This document shows positions 51,616 to 60,715 of a DNA stretch of 64,000 bases, in pieces. The stretch's first letter is position 1; every line of letters begins with the position of its first letter. The notes beneath the pieces were generated by a model. The model did not search any database. It was given only the letters and a program-made list of their open reading frames with translations, and was not told the origin of the DNA. Both the position numbers and the translations under genes were made by a program. The stretch spans positions 1,116,001 to 1,180,000 of the forward strand of contig NZ_CP137642.1 of NCBI RefSeq assembly GCF_033472595.1, given 5' to 3'. This stretch comes from Methanoculleus receptaculi. GTDB lineage: Archaea > Halobacteriota > Methanomicrobia > Methanomicrobiales > Methanoculleaceae.

Positions 51616-52168
51616 TAGAACCCGACCGCCACGGAGGGCGGCGGGCCCCTCTCGCCGGACTTCAGCCAGCGAGAGCGGTGTTTCTGAGACGCACGGCGTT
51701 CTCATCCTGGTCGGCGTCACGATCATACTTGCCGTTCTTGTCCTGCTGATGTTGCTTGCGATGATACCGTCCTGGTCGTGGGCGGAACCGGCGCAGCCAC
51801 CCATCATCATCACAGGGGTTTCGCACCACAGCGCGATTACCGGCAAAATGACCTACGCGAGCAGGGTGACCCTCCTCAACAACGGCAGCACGGTATACGA
51901 GAACGATTGCCTTAAGGCGGTCTTCTACGTCAACGGCCAGAGGGTCTGTATAGTCCAGACTCTGAACGGCCACATTTTCATCCCGTCGCATCATTACGGG
52001 GTGAAGACCATCGGCGGCAAAGGCTGCCGCACCGAACACTGGAACCCTGGTGAGAGGATAGATATAGACCTCACCGATGCGACCCTCTACCCGGGTGCCG
52101 AGGTCTGCGTCGAGATCATCGACAAACGCGACGGGAAGGTGATCTCAAAAGATGCAGTGCGAGCCTGA
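51590..52168 (+). CDS. type IV pilin-like/DUF1628 exported protein
   Basis: The convincing part starts near 51665: SESGVSETHGVLILVGVTII then LAVLVLLMLL, a charged lead, Gly/Ser processing site and 20-residue hydrophobic helix of archaeal pilins. A beta-rich globular head with two cysteines follows (TLLNNGSTVYENDCLKAVFY, IDIDLTDATLYPGAEVCVEI). No ATG or GTG lies close before the processing site; TTG 51590 would give a 192-residue protein, and an earlier ATG at 51464 overlaps other frames. The true start is unresolved. Confidence 0.7.
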   Translation: MPGSTEWINRTRPPRRAAGPSRRTSASESGVSETHGVLILVGVTIILAVLVLLMLLAMIPSWSWAEPAQPPIIITGVSHHSAITGKMTYASRVTLLNNGSTVYENDCLKAVFYVNGQRVCIVQTLNGHIFIPSHHYGVKTIGGKGCRTEHWNPGERIDIDLTDATLYPGAEVCVEIIDKRDGKVISKDAVRA

Positions 52169-52217
52169 AGACCCAAGGATCATGCTTTTTCTATAGGGAC
52201 ACTCCTAAGAGAGTGTT

Positions 52218-52679
52218 ATGTTCAGATCGATGCTCGTGGCGGTAGATGGCTCGGATATCGGCCAGAAGGCGCTTGAACAGGGGCTTGCCGTTGCCCGCGC
52301 GATGGAGATCCCGGTGCACGTCGTGCACGTCATCCAGACCGCTGCATACCCCGCGCTTGCCCTGAGCGATCTACCTCCACCCGATATCGCACAGCAGGCC
52401 CTCCTTGATGCCCTCTACCGAGAGGCCGAGGAGATCCTGGCCGGCGCGGAGAGGACCGCGGCGGCCGCCGGTGTCCCGGTAACCACCCACAAACAGTTAG
52501 GACACCCGGGTGCGGAGATCATCGCGCTTGCGCGTAAGGTCGGCGCTGGTCTGATAGTCGTCGGGTCGCACGGCAAGGGCAAGCTCGGTCGGCTATTCCT
52601 GGGGAGCACCAGCTCCTACGTTGTCGATCACGCAACCTCAACGGTCATGGTTGTCAGGTGCGAGCCCGGGGCTTCCTGA
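52218..52679 (+). CDS. universal stress protein UspA family
   Basis: A 153-residue alpha/beta protein. The ATP-binding signature G-x2-G-x9-G-S appears as GSHGKGKLGRLFLGSTSSYV. N-terminal MLVAVDGSDIGQKALEQGL and C-terminal ATSTVMVVR complete the fold. Such proteins are stress-linked and bind ATP or other nucleotides. A TTTTCTATAG box A lies about 25 bases upstream. It converges on the DUF99 gene, with a 42-base overlap. Confidence 0.93.
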   Translation: MFRSMLVAVDGSDIGQKALEQGLAVARAMEIPVHVVHVIQTAAYPALALSDLPPPDIAQQALLDALYREAEEILAGAERTAAAAGVPVTTHKQLGHPGAEIIALARKVGAGLIVVGSHGKGKLGRLFLGSTSSYVVDHATSTVMVVRCEPGAS

Positions 52680-53231
52680 GGAGCGGACGACCCCTCTCGC
52701 GATGAGTCGAGCCACACGGATCGGTTCGGGCACCCTTCCTTCGTAGGTGAAACCGTTGCAGAGCCGCGCAGCATCATCCTCTGCGATACCGCAGGAGCGG
52801 ATGAACACGGTGTAGCCGGACCGCAGCCGGACCGGCATCCTCCCGCCGAGGTTCCGGTATGCGGCGAGTCTTGCATCGTCGCCAGGGAAGTGGCGGCGGA
52901 TACCCTCCTCCAGCCCCTCCGACTCCTCGTATGTGACGATGATTACCGGGAGACCTGTCGCCTCGTGCACCGCTGCAGGGTCGATGATGTTATACCATGC
53001 GATGACGTTTCCGCCGATCATCAGGAAATTGATATCCCGGCGGCCAAGACGGCTGTAGAGCCGGATGACCGCATCGGTTGCATCCATGCCACCGACGGTC
53101 ACCCTGGCAAAACCCACGCCGTCGATCCGGAGATCCTTACGCATGACCACACCGGCAAGCGTGGAGTATTCGCGGCCGGAGTAACTCTCCGCGACGCCCA
53201 GAGCGCGCAGCCCCGGTTTGGCTATGTGCAT
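52638..53231 (-). CDS. DUF99 family protein (endonuclease V-like fold)
   Basis: A 197-residue protein. The DUF99 family has an endonuclease V-like RNase H fold, but its role is unknown. Its N-terminal part is typical (KPGLRALGVAESYSGREYST, LAGVVMRKDLRIDGVGFA). Acidic residues that could bind metal are present (GGMDATDAVI). It is divergent from the glycosyltransferase gene. Confidence 0.85.
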   Translation of the reverse strand: MHIAKPGLRALGVAESYSGREYSTLAGVVMRKDLRIDGVGFARVTVGGMDATDAVIRLYSRLGRRDINFLMIGGNVIAWYNIIDPAAVHEATGLPVIIVTYEESEGLEEGIRRHFPGDDARLAAYRNLGGRMPVRLRSGYTVFIRSCGIAEDDAARLCNGFTYEGRVPEPIRVARLIARGVVRSSGSPGLAPDNHDR

Positions 53232-53272
53232 ACGAAGTGCTTATTGTTCCTGACCGGGATATAGTACATTCT

Positions 53273-54199
53273 ATGAGCATCGAGCGCGACGAGGTCTGTG
53301 TCCTCATCCCGACGCTGAACGAAGCCCCGACGATCGGCGGCCTGGTCAGGGGGTTTAAGGAGCGCGGATATGAGCACATCCTTGTCATCGATGGAAACAG
53401 CACCGACGGAACGCCCGAGATAGCACGCGCCGCGGGAGCGGTAGTGCGAACTCAGACAGGGAAAGGGAAGGGCAACGCCATCCTGGAGGCTATGGAGATC
53501 ATAGACAAGCCCTGCGTGCTGATGCTCGACGGCGACGGCACCTACTCCCCGGATGATGCGGAGAGGATGCTTGAGCCCCTCGGAAAAGGGTTTGACCACG
53601 TCATCGGAGACCGCATGGCCTGCCCGGAGAAAGGGGCTTTTACGAGGTTAAACCTTCTTGGCAACCAGATCCTTAACCACGTCTTCAGGATCGCCCACGG
53701 TAAGGATCTCCACGACATCCTCTCGGGCTATCGCGCTTTTACCCTTCACTCGATCCGGCAGATGAACCTTAAAGAGACCGGATTTGAGATCGAGACGGAG
53801 ATGGCGGTCGAGGCGGTGAGAACCGGGCAGCGGGTAGCGGTTGTTCCCGTCCGCTACTCTGCAAGACCGGGGACGGTCACCAAGTTAAACCCCCTCCAGG
53901 ACGGTCTAAGGATCTTCTCAACCATATACCGTCTTGCGAAGATGAACAACCCGATCTTTTATTTTGGGATCATCGGGCTCATCATCTCGATCACAGGCGG
54001 GATCATCGGCATCTACGTGGTTCTCGAGTGGTTCAAGAACATCGAGCACCTGCCGCTTACAATCCTCACCGTCCTGCTGATCATGATGGGGTTCCAGATG
54101 TTCATGTTCGGGGTCATAAGCGATATGCTGCTTGGATTTCAACGCGAGACGATCCGCCAGATCGAGCAGTTACGCAACCCTCCGAAGCCTCCAAGATAG
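53273..54199 (+). CDS. AglJ-like family 2 glycosyltransferase
   Basis: A 308-residue enzyme of the dolichol-phosphate sugar transferase type. The catalytic domain shows VCVLIPTLNEAPTIGGLV, VIDGNSTDGTPEIA, GKGKGNAI and the metal-binding MLDGDGTYSPDD. Two C-terminal hydrophobic helices anchor it to the membrane. The order of features agrees with AglJ, which adds the first sugar to dolichol phosphate in archaeal N-glycosylation. Start ATG 53273 (MSIERDEV); the longer frame is upstream of that. The last 30 bases overlap the convergent aldolase gene. Confidence 0.85.
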   Translation: MSIERDEVCVLIPTLNEAPTIGGLVRGFKERGYEHILVIDGNSTDGTPEIARAAGAVVRTQTGKGKGNAILEAMEIIDKPCVLMLDGDGTYSPDDAERMLEPLGKGFDHVIGDRMACPEKGAFTRLNLLGNQILNHVFRIAHGKDLHDILSGYRAFTLHSIRQMNLKETGFEIETEMAVEAVRTGQRVAVVPVRYSARPGTVTKLNPLQDGLRIFSTIYRLAKMNNPIFYFGIIGLIISITGGIIGIYVVLEWFKNIEHLPLTILTVLLIMMGFQMFMFGVISDMLLGFQRETIRQIEQLRNPPKPPR

Positions 54200-54718
54200 G
54201 ATGAGGATCCGGCAGGCATACTCGGCGATTGAGGTGTAGATATACGCCTCATCCAGGGTTTTTCCGGCGGCAAACGTCCCGTGCCCTCTGACTATGACGA
54301 TATGCCCGCTGATGAGCGCTTCGGCGACGTTTCTTGCGATCTCATCGGTTCCTGGCTCTCCGGTAACAACCGGGATCTCCGGGCAGAGCATTCTCCCCTC
54401 ACTGTCAACTGGCCGTATTAAGTCGAGATCAAGTGATGCGGCGACAGCGTGAACCGGGTGGGCGTGGACGATTGCACGGTGGGATGCCGCCCGATAAACC
54501 GCCCGGTGGACGCGGTACTCGCTCGAGGCCTCCGGCGGGGCATCGCCCTCATAGGGCACGAAGACCGGCATATCTCCGGAATCGAGGCAGGCACCGGTCC
54601 TGGTGATACAGAACCCGTTCTCTCCCTCCGTCCGAACGCTCATATTCCCGAAATTTGCTCCGACCAACCCCTCCCTAAAGAGGCGATCTCCAATTCGTTT
54701 GAACTCCTGATCCAGCAT
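54170..54718 (-). CDS. class II aldolase family protein
   Basis: A 182-residue zinc enzyme. FGNMSVR (substrate loop), the metal-binding HAHPVH and the later RGHGTFAAG are class II aldolase motifs. In methanogens the fuculose-1-phosphate aldolase MJ1418 makes lactaldehyde, a precursor of coenzyme F420, so that role fits the npdG neighbour upstream. Ribulose-phosphate aldolase is an alternative. I placed the start at ATG 54718 (MLDQEF); the frame is open further but the extra segment is not conserved-looking. Confidence 0.85.
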   Translation of the reverse strand: MLDQEFKRIGDRLFREGLVGANFGNMSVRTEGENGFCITRTGACLDSGDMPVFVPYEGDAPPEASSEYRVHRAVYRAASHRAIVHAHPVHAVAASLDLDLIRPVDSEGRMLCPEIPVVTGEPGTDEIARNVAEALISGHIVIVRGHGTFAAGKTLDEAYIYTSIAEYACRILILSWRLRRVA

Positions 54719-54927
54719 TCCCGGCACCATTGATGTTGCTGCAGGATGGTTCTGTTCGCGCCGGAATATCTGCATGCCGCTTGAGGCGCGGGGTGTGTTC
54801 GATGATGCGGGAGAAGGCACTCTCATGAGGGGCGAACCTGGCAGGGTGTCGCCGGAAGCATCGAAGATAGCGAAGACCGGGCGCACGAGTCCGGTGATCC
54901 GCTCTTCAATCGTTACGAAAAGAGGAA

Positions 54928-55578
54928 TTAGATGAACCTGACGCCGACATCCCGCATCCTGTTGAACCGGGCGATGTTTAGGAGGAGGGGTGTTACGCTC
55001 TCGACCAGCGATGCTGCCGCAAGCGGTCCCGCATCGTAGGCGCGGAGGCGTGAGACGTTGTTGACCATCTCCATCACCGTCTGTTTGGCTACCGGATCGT
55101 CGCAGCAGACAGCAACCGAGTAGTCCAGTTCCTCGTCGATCTTCTTCCACCTGTTTGCAGCGACGTTGTTGAACGCTGCGCATACGGTCGCGGTCGCGGG
55201 AAGCATACCTCTTATCATCATCGCCGCCGAGCCCTCGGGCGGTGGGGCGTAGTAAAAGTAGGTATCCCGCTCGATCGGGTTGACGGGGCTGACAACGATC
55301 TTGCCCTCAAAACCCCCCAGCGTCTTCAGGGTTGGTGCCACGTGTTTGAAGGGTATCGCCAGGACAACGAGATCGGCCTCGTCAACCGCAGCCTGGTTGG
55401 AGGCGCCAACCAGGCTGCAGGAGATGCCCTGCCCCCCAAGCGCCTCCCGGCAGGTCTCGCAGGTCATGACCGCTTTAGCCTCCTCCCGCGACCCGACAAT
55501 CACGTCATACCTCGGCGAGAGGCGGAGCGCCATACCCTCCCCGATCTCACCGGTTCCGCCGATGATCCCGATCTTCAC
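54928..55578 (-). CDS. npdG: F420-dependent NADP reductase
   Basis: A 216-residue enzyme that moves hydride between reduced F420 and NADP, providing NADPH for biosynthesis. The N-terminal Rossmann motif is MKIGIIGGTGEIGEGMALRL; VGSREEAK binds the NADP phosphate. NPIERDTYFYYAPPPEGSAA and the C-terminal GPLAAASLVESVTPLLLNI are the F420-binding half. It starts within the trx stop (ATGA overlap). Confidence 0.93.
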   Translation of the reverse strand: MKIGIIGGTGEIGEGMALRLSPRYDVIVGSREEAKAVMTCETCREALGGQGISCSLVGASNQAAVDEADLVVLAIPFKHVAPTLKTLGGFEGKIVVSPVNPIERDTYFYYAPPPEGSAAMMIRGMLPATATVCAAFNNVAANRWKKIDEELDYSVAVCCDDPVAKQTVMEMVNNVSRLRAYDAGPLAAASLVESVTPLLLNIARFNRMRDVGVRFI

Positions 55579-55862
55579 TTCTCCACCAGCGGTTTCAGGA
55601 TGCTCTCAAGCGTGGCCAGGTCCTGGACACCCACCAGTTTCCGGACGACCTGTCCGTCCTTCTCGATGACAAGCGTGGGTACGAACTGAAGATCGTATTT
55701 CACAGCATACCGCTGCGTCTCCTCAGAATCTACACCTACATCGATCTTCCTGATCTCAACCCGATCGCCCATCCTTCTCCTGAGCTCATCGATGATCGGT
55801 GACTGCTGGTGGCACGGACCGCACCAGTCGGCGAAAAAATCCATTAAAACCGGTTTTCCCAT
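55575..55862 (-). CDS. thioredoxin
   Basis: A 95-residue redox protein. The active site is FADWCGPCHQQ, with cis-proline in FVPTLVI. It is shorter at the N-terminus than bacterial thioredoxin, as usual in methanogens. It is translationally coupled to npdG, which provides NADPH, though an F420-linked thioredoxin reductase may be the actual donor. Upstream is a 60-base gap to secD. Confidence 0.94.
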   Translation of the reverse strand: MGKPVLMDFFADWCGPCHQQSPIIDELRRRMGDRVEIRKIDVGVDSEETQRYAVKYDLQFVPTLVIEKDGQVVRKLVGVQDLATLESILKPLVEK

Positions 55863-55922
55863 ACAGATATACCCCGTTCAAACACTGTGTAAAAACGGGG
55901 CAATAAAGGTTTTGTAGGGTTG

Positions 55923-57383
55923 TTATCTTGAGAGGATTGCCATAACTATCTTTCCATAGGCGGGTCGGGTGACAAGGATGCCGACCAGGACACCGAGTAT
56001 GGTGATGATGGCAAACCCCCGGAGGGTGGAGAGATCCATCAGCGCCAGCGGCAGCATGGCTATTACAACCGTTGCAGCAGAAAGGGCGATGATCCCGAGC
56101 GCCCGCCCATAACGCTTCAGGTAGAGGCTTGGCGATGGGACCCGGCCCTCGTGGAGCACCTCGTCCGTAATGATGACGAGCTGGTCGATCCCGGTACCCA
56201 TCACCGCTATCAGCCCGGCGATGGTGGCAAGGTCGAGCTGGATTGCAAACCGCGCGATCCCGAGCAGGATGATGATCTCCGAGAGGTTGATCGCAACCAT
56301 GGGGAGCACGATCGCGGCTTCACGGTATCGGTAATAGATAACGAGCCCGACTGTCAGCAGCGCAAGCAGCCCGGCAATGACAATCGTCGTCTTGAACTGC
56401 TCTCCGAGCGCCGCAGGCACCGAACCCGAACCGACTATATCCACCTTGACCGGGAGGGCGCCTGCCCGCAGGTGGATCTCAAGCGTCATCGCCGCATCAA
56501 GCCCCGCATCGCCGGTGCCGGTGGTGGCCGAGAGCGACCTGACCGGACCTGACCGGAGTTCGCTCACAAGGTTTCCGGCAAGGGGCGCGCTGTAGACGGT
56601 CTTGTTGTCAAGGAGCATTATGAGATGGTGGGCCGAGGGGTTGTCCACAGCGCCGTACCTGAGGGCGGCATCCCGGAACGCTTCCGCTCCGGCATCGGAG
56701 AGCGTAAACCCGACACCCCATTCCTGGCTGTATGGATCCTTCTGCGGCACGCTGACACTTGTTATCTGGTCGCCGTAGAGGACGTGCTCGGTCTCGTTTC
56801 CAGCGGTCTGGATCCTGATCTCGAAGACACCCTGCTGGGCGACGATATCCTGGGCGGTCGCCATGTCCACGCCGGCGAGTTCTATCCGCACATACTGGGG
56901 GAACTCACTTCCTGTCGGGGTGAGCAGGTTGATCCTGGCGTCCTGCATCCCGAGAGCGTTCACCTTCTCGTTGAGGATCCGCTTAACCTCGTCCGCGGTG
57001 TAGGCGGATACACCCTTCTGATAGGTGACGATCGAGGCTCCCGATCCGACAAAGATCGGTTCAAGGTCACCACGCTGGACGTCCTTGCGGATCTCGAGAT
57101 GGTTCTCATCTATACGTATGACCTCCGTATCAAGGGCCGTCCGAAGGTTTGCCACGAGGTCATCAACCGATCCCGTCGTCGAGTAGCCCACGACCACCGA
57201 CTGGAACTCCAGTTGCAGCCACGAGCCACCCTCAAGGTCAAGACCGAACTGGAGGTTCCCTTCAAGCCCCTTCTCCGGGTTGGGAGGAACAAGGTAGATA
57301 CCCACAAGGGAGCCGATGACCAGCAGGAGCAGCAGAGCGACCCGCCAGTCTTTGAGTAGTTTCTTGATGGTTTCGGTATTCAT
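55923..57383 (-). CDS. secD: preprotein translocase-associated subunit SecD
   Basis: A 486-residue inner membrane protein with one N-terminal helix, a large outer domain and five C-terminal helices. The conserved FGLDLEGGSWLQLEF and the VMGTGIDQLVII region (D519-like proton path) are present. With SecF it uses the proton gradient to help pull proteins from the Sec pore; archaea have no SecA. The start overlaps the secF stop by four bases. Confidence 0.95.
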   Translation of the reverse strand: MNTETIKKLLKDWRVALLLLLVIGSLVGIYLVPPNPEKGLEGNLQFGLDLEGGSWLQLEFQSVVVGYSTTGSVDDLVANLRTALDTEVIRIDENHLEIRKDVQRGDLEPIFVGSGASIVTYQKGVSAYTADEVKRILNEKVNALGMQDARINLLTPTGSEFPQYVRIELAGVDMATAQDIVAQQGVFEIRIQTAGNETEHVLYGDQITSVSVPQKDPYSQEWGVGFTLSDAGAEAFRDAALRYGAVDNPSAHHLIMLLDNKTVYSAPLAGNLVSELRSGPVRSLSATTGTGDAGLDAAMTLEIHLRAGALPVKVDIVGSGSVPAALGEQFKTTIVIAGLLALLTVGLVIYYRYREAAIVLPMVAINLSEIIILLGIARFAIQLDLATIAGLIAVMGTGIDQLVIITDEVLHEGRVPSPSLYLKRYGRALGIIALSAATVVIAMLPLALMDLSTLRGFAIITILGVLVGILVTRPAYGKIVMAILSR

Positions 57384-58234
57384 CTCTTATCCCCCCGGAG
57401 AACGTAGCCCTTGAGGATCCCGGCGTTCAGCATCCAGGTGTTCATCAGGTCGACCACCAGACCTATCAGGAGGACGCTTGCTATCTCGGTGATGATCTGG
57501 ATCTGCCCGACCGTTGCGACGACCCACATCGCGGCGATGGCCGCAAGGGTTGTCGTCGTCATGATGATCCCCGTCCTGAACGCGCCGGCAAGTTTCTCAT
57601 CGAGTTTCCCCTTGCGCTTCAATAGTCGTGTGGTCAGCAGGATATCACTGTCGACGGAGTAGCCGATCAGCATCAGTAGCGCGGCGGTCGTCCCGAGGGA
57701 GAGCGGAATCCCTATGACCTGCATGACTGCCGCGCTGATGGCTATGTCGGCGAAGGCCGAGAGGACGACCGCCCCTGCTGGCACAAGGTTTCGGAACGCG
57801 ATCAGGACGACGATGGCCATACCGATGAACGAGAAGAGGAGGGCAAGGAAGGCCTGACCCTGAAGCGCCTTCCCAAACGTCTCGCCTATCTGGTCGATCT
57901 TAGCATCTGGATAGCGCTCATTTATGAGCGCCACCAGGCTCTGGAAATCTGCATCATCCATTGGCCCGAACCGGATGTACCTCCCGCCGCCGATCCCCTC
58001 ACCCACAGACAGCAGAGGATAGCCGGCGAAGACAGCCTCTATAGTCTCTTTGCTCTCGGATGTAAAGACGGTGACTGCTGTCCCTCCCGCAAAGTCGATA
58101 CCCGGCGTTACGGGCAGACCTGTGGTTAAGGTGGTATAACCGAGCACCGCCAGCGCCAGGAGGAGGATAACCAGGGGCAGCGCCACCATCTGCCGCGGGG
58201 AGTATCTGTTGACGTCGTATCTGGCAAATTCCAT
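57380..58234 (-). CDS. secF: preprotein translocase-associated subunit SecF
   Basis: A 284-residue partner of SecD with six helices. PGIDFAGGTAVTVF, the outer domain, and the IGYSVDSDILLTTRLLKRKG motif mark it clearly. It precedes secD in the operon; no other secretion genes are nearby. Confidence 0.95.
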   Translation of the reverse strand: MEFARYDVNRYSPRQMVALPLVILLLALAVLGYTTLTTGLPVTPGIDFAGGTAVTVFTSESKETIEAVFAGYPLLSVGEGIGGGRYIRFGPMDDADFQSLVALINERYPDAKIDQIGETFGKALQGQAFLALLFSFIGMAIVVLIAFRNLVPAGAVVLSAFADIAISAAVMQVIGIPLSLGTTAALLMLIGYSVDSDILLTTRLLKRKGKLDEKLAGAFRTGIIMTTTTLAAIAAMWVVATVGQIQIITEIASVLLIGLVVDLMNTWMLNAGILKGYVLRGDKR

Positions 58235-58906
58235 ACTATATCAGTGTAAGAACTGTGAAATGATAAAGAGTGTTGCTCTGTCGGTCGTTGGAGCCATGGG
58301 CTATCGATCAAGTATTTTCCCGATTCCAGGGGGCAGCGTTGCAGACTCCCTGCATATCTGGATCCGGGTTGGCCGGTTTTTTGTAAGACGCCATTCCCGA
58401 GAGATTGGACAAGCAGGGGGTCGATGAGGGATGTTTACCGGGAGATGCGGGAGAAGCGATTCTCCTAACGTCCCGTTATCTGTGAACCCCTCCAAAAATT
58501 CCCGTTTTCGGTCCCTGGATAGCCGTGCACGGGGACAGAGACCGGATCTCAGAGAGTGTTAAACGAGACCGCAAAGAGACTGCCCACCCCCCGGACGCCG
58601 TATCTATGGAGGATTCCCCCCGAAATATGGGGGGACATGAAGAGCGGGAGATGTCTTCAGTCTTCCGGGTTCTGCCACAATTTGATCTCAAGGTTCGAGG
58701 TATCGTCTCTATGAGAGGGTGGGAGATGAGGTGGAGGATTCAAATTATGCAGAGTGAGGGGGATGGGGGAGGGGTCTTGCGTGGTCGCTGAAAGTTGTCA
58801 TCAAACCAGTGAAGGCATTGGATCGATGGCCTCGTGATTTGATGGGGTGTTTGTGGTAAGCAATATATGCAATATATGCCTAACCTAAAGCGTCGGAGAT
58901 TTACTT
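58235..58906. other. gene-free stretch with repeats upstream of DUF4013 genes
   Basis: Holds a degraded copy of the dispersed repeat at about 58505-58640 (GCCGTGCACGGGGACAG, CCGTATCTATGGAGGATT, CCCCCCGAAATATGGGGGG) and copy B of the 156-bp block (58677-58833). AATATATGCAATATATGC at 58862-58880 is a doubled TATA-like promoter for the first DUF4013 gene. No gene is present. Confidence 0.65.
58677..58833 (+). repeat. duplicated intergenic block, copy B (157 bp)
   Basis: Pairs with 48625-48780. The copies are in the same orientation and both lie shortly upstream of plus-strand genes. The flanks are unrelated, so the boundaries are sharp. Confidence 0.85.
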
Positions 58907-59548
58907 ATGGACTATGGTAAGATGCTGAGCGATTCGTTCAGCTACACAAAAGATGCCGTCTGGGGCAAATGGGTCCGGTGGATCCTGCTTGTCATCAGCA
59001 CGATCATATTCCCGCTGATCATAGGGTATATGGTCAGGATCTACAGCGGTGCTAAACCGGCCCCTGATGTAGGAAACTGGGTGAAGACCTTCATCGACGG
59101 CCTGAAACTCATCATCATCGGTATCATATACAGCATACCGGTTTTTATCGTCGCGCTCATCTTTGGAGTGCCCGCGGTGATGGCCGGCGACCCTGCGACC
59201 GCCATCGGCACGATTGGTATCGGGCTGCTGGTCATGATCATCGTCGCGATCCTGGTTTCACTGATCTATATGATCGGTATCATCCGGTTTGCACGGAAGA
59301 ACAGCATGGGGCAGGCGTTTGCCTTCGGCGCCATCCTGGAGCATATCGGAAAGATCGGCTGGGGGAGTTACATCCTGGCGCTCATCATCCTCTGGGTTGT
59401 CGCGCTCATCTATGGTTTCATCGTCGGTGTGCTGGCAATTGTCCCGATCATCGGCTGGCTGATTCTGCTCTTCCTCTACCCTCCCTGGATCATCTTTGTT
59501 GCACGCTACGTGACGCTGATCTACGAAAGCGCCCCGGAACCGGCGTAA
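58907..59548 (+). CDS. DUF4013 membrane protein (paralog 1)
   Basis: A 213-residue membrane protein with five or six helices. N-terminal MDYGKMLSDSFSYTKDAVWG, then a first helix and GYMVRIYSGAKPAPDVGNWV, which is the DUF4013 signature. Function unknown. A paralog follows in the same direction (59709-60404) with the same order of motifs. A doubled TATA-like element lies upstream. Confidence 0.85.
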   Translation: MDYGKMLSDSFSYTKDAVWGKWVRWILLVISTIIFPLIIGYMVRIYSGAKPAPDVGNWVKTFIDGLKLIIIGIIYSIPVFIVALIFGVPAVMAGDPATAIGTIGIGLLVMIIVAILVSLIYMIGIIRFARKNSMGQAFAFGAILEHIGKIGWGSYILALIILWVVALIYGFIVGVLAIVPIIGWLILLFLYPPWIIFVARYVTLIYESAPEPA

Positions 59549-59708
59549 AACCTCACCTCCCCATTCCATTTTATCCAGGGCGGGAACGGATCAGAGACCA
59601 CCGGCCGCGATCGATCCTCCTCCTGAATACCCGGGTTTCACCCGCTGGAAAAACATAACGGTGTCATTATGTCCCGGTATCGACAACCGGAGGTAGGTGT
59701 TATCACCC

Positions 59709-60404
59709 ATGGATTACGGTGCTCTTATCTCCAGGTCATTTGATTATACCAGGGATGCCCTGACAGGAGAGTGGACGCGGTGGATCCTGCTTGCCGTCCT
59801 CTCGTTCCTCCAGGCGCTGACGCTCTCGCTGGTGCCGCTCCTCAGCGGTTACCTGGTGCGGGTTCTCTCGGGGAAGACGCCCGCCCCGGAGGTCGACAAC
59901 TGGGGCAGACTCTTCGTCGACGGCTGGAAGTTGAACATAATCATCCTCGTCTACATCATCCCGGCGGTCCTGGTCTTCCTGCTCTTTGGCGGGCTTGGTG
60001 CGGTCGGTATGCTTGCCAGCGCGGCGGTCGGCGGCGATGTGGTGCTAACTGGTGCTGCGCTGGTCAGTATCCTTGCAGGCATCCTTCTTGCTGGAATCGT
60101 CGCGATCATCACGGCTTTCGTCGCACTGTTTGCCATCCTGCGGTTTGCCCGCACCGGCCGTATGGGTGAGGCCTTCAACGCGGGTGCGATCTTCTCACAG
60201 ATCGGTGGCCTTGGCTGGGGAGCATGGATCATCGCGATCGTGGTGCTTCTGGTCCTCTCGTTCATCTACGGGATCGTGGCCGGCGCCCTGGGTCCGATAC
60301 CCTTCGTGGGCTGGATCATCGTCCTACTCCTGAACGCCGCATTTGCCCTCTTTGCCGCCCGCTACCTGGCCCTGGTCTACGAGGAAGCCCCTGCGCAGGC
60401 GTAA
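59709..60404 (+). CDS. DUF4013 membrane protein (paralog 2)
   Basis: A 231-residue protein with the same layout as its neighbour: MDYGALISRSFDYTRDALTG, GYLVRVLSGKTPAPEVDNWG, RFARTGRMGEAFNAGAIF. Start ATG 59709 is aligned with the paralog's start; the frame begins four codons earlier at TTG. The paralogs differ in most helices, so the duplication is old. They may form a hetero-oligomer, which is inference. Confidence 0.85.
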   Translation: MDYGALISRSFDYTRDALTGEWTRWILLAVLSFLQALTLSLVPLLSGYLVRVLSGKTPAPEVDNWGRLFVDGWKLNIIILVYIIPAVLVFLLFGGLGAVGMLASAAVGGDVVLTGAALVSILAGILLAGIVAIITAFVALFAILRFARTGRMGEAFNAGAIFSQIGGLGWGAWIIAIVVLLVLSFIYGIVAGALGPIPFVGWIIVLLLNAAFALFAARYLALVYEEAPAQA

Positions 60405-60406
60405 GA

Positions 60407-60715
60407 TCATACCACAACCCTGCATTTTTGTAACAGGTCAGTGAACTCCTCTCTCATGAGGGCGGCGTTCCCATACCCCCTGACCGTCCTGAAAGAAGGG
60501 AGGGGACGGCTACCACGCGATCCTTTCGGGATGAGACCAGGTTCTTTTGTGAGCCGGCCAGGATACGTGCCCACCTTCTTCGGCGATTTGGTGGTCCTGT
60601 CGTAGACACTCGATGAGCGATAGACGTAGGGTTTGTTCTGGATGTATTTGATCTCCAGGCACGTCTCACCCTGACTTCGCCGTTCCTCCAGCCAGGCACG
60701 AACCCAGTCTTCCAT
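60407..60715 (-). pseudogene. N-terminal fragment of a transposase
   Basis: A 102-residue frame. MEDWVRAWLEERRSQGETCL plus EIKYIQNKPYVYRSSSVYDR and KVGTYPGRLTKE resemble the N-terminal part of archaeal IS4/IS1634-like transposases, which start with the same tryptophan and tyrosine-rich stretch. The DDE domain is absent; the frame stops after a short tail next to the DUF4013 gene. Probably an IS remnant, though a domesticated short protein cannot be excluded. Confidence 0.6.
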
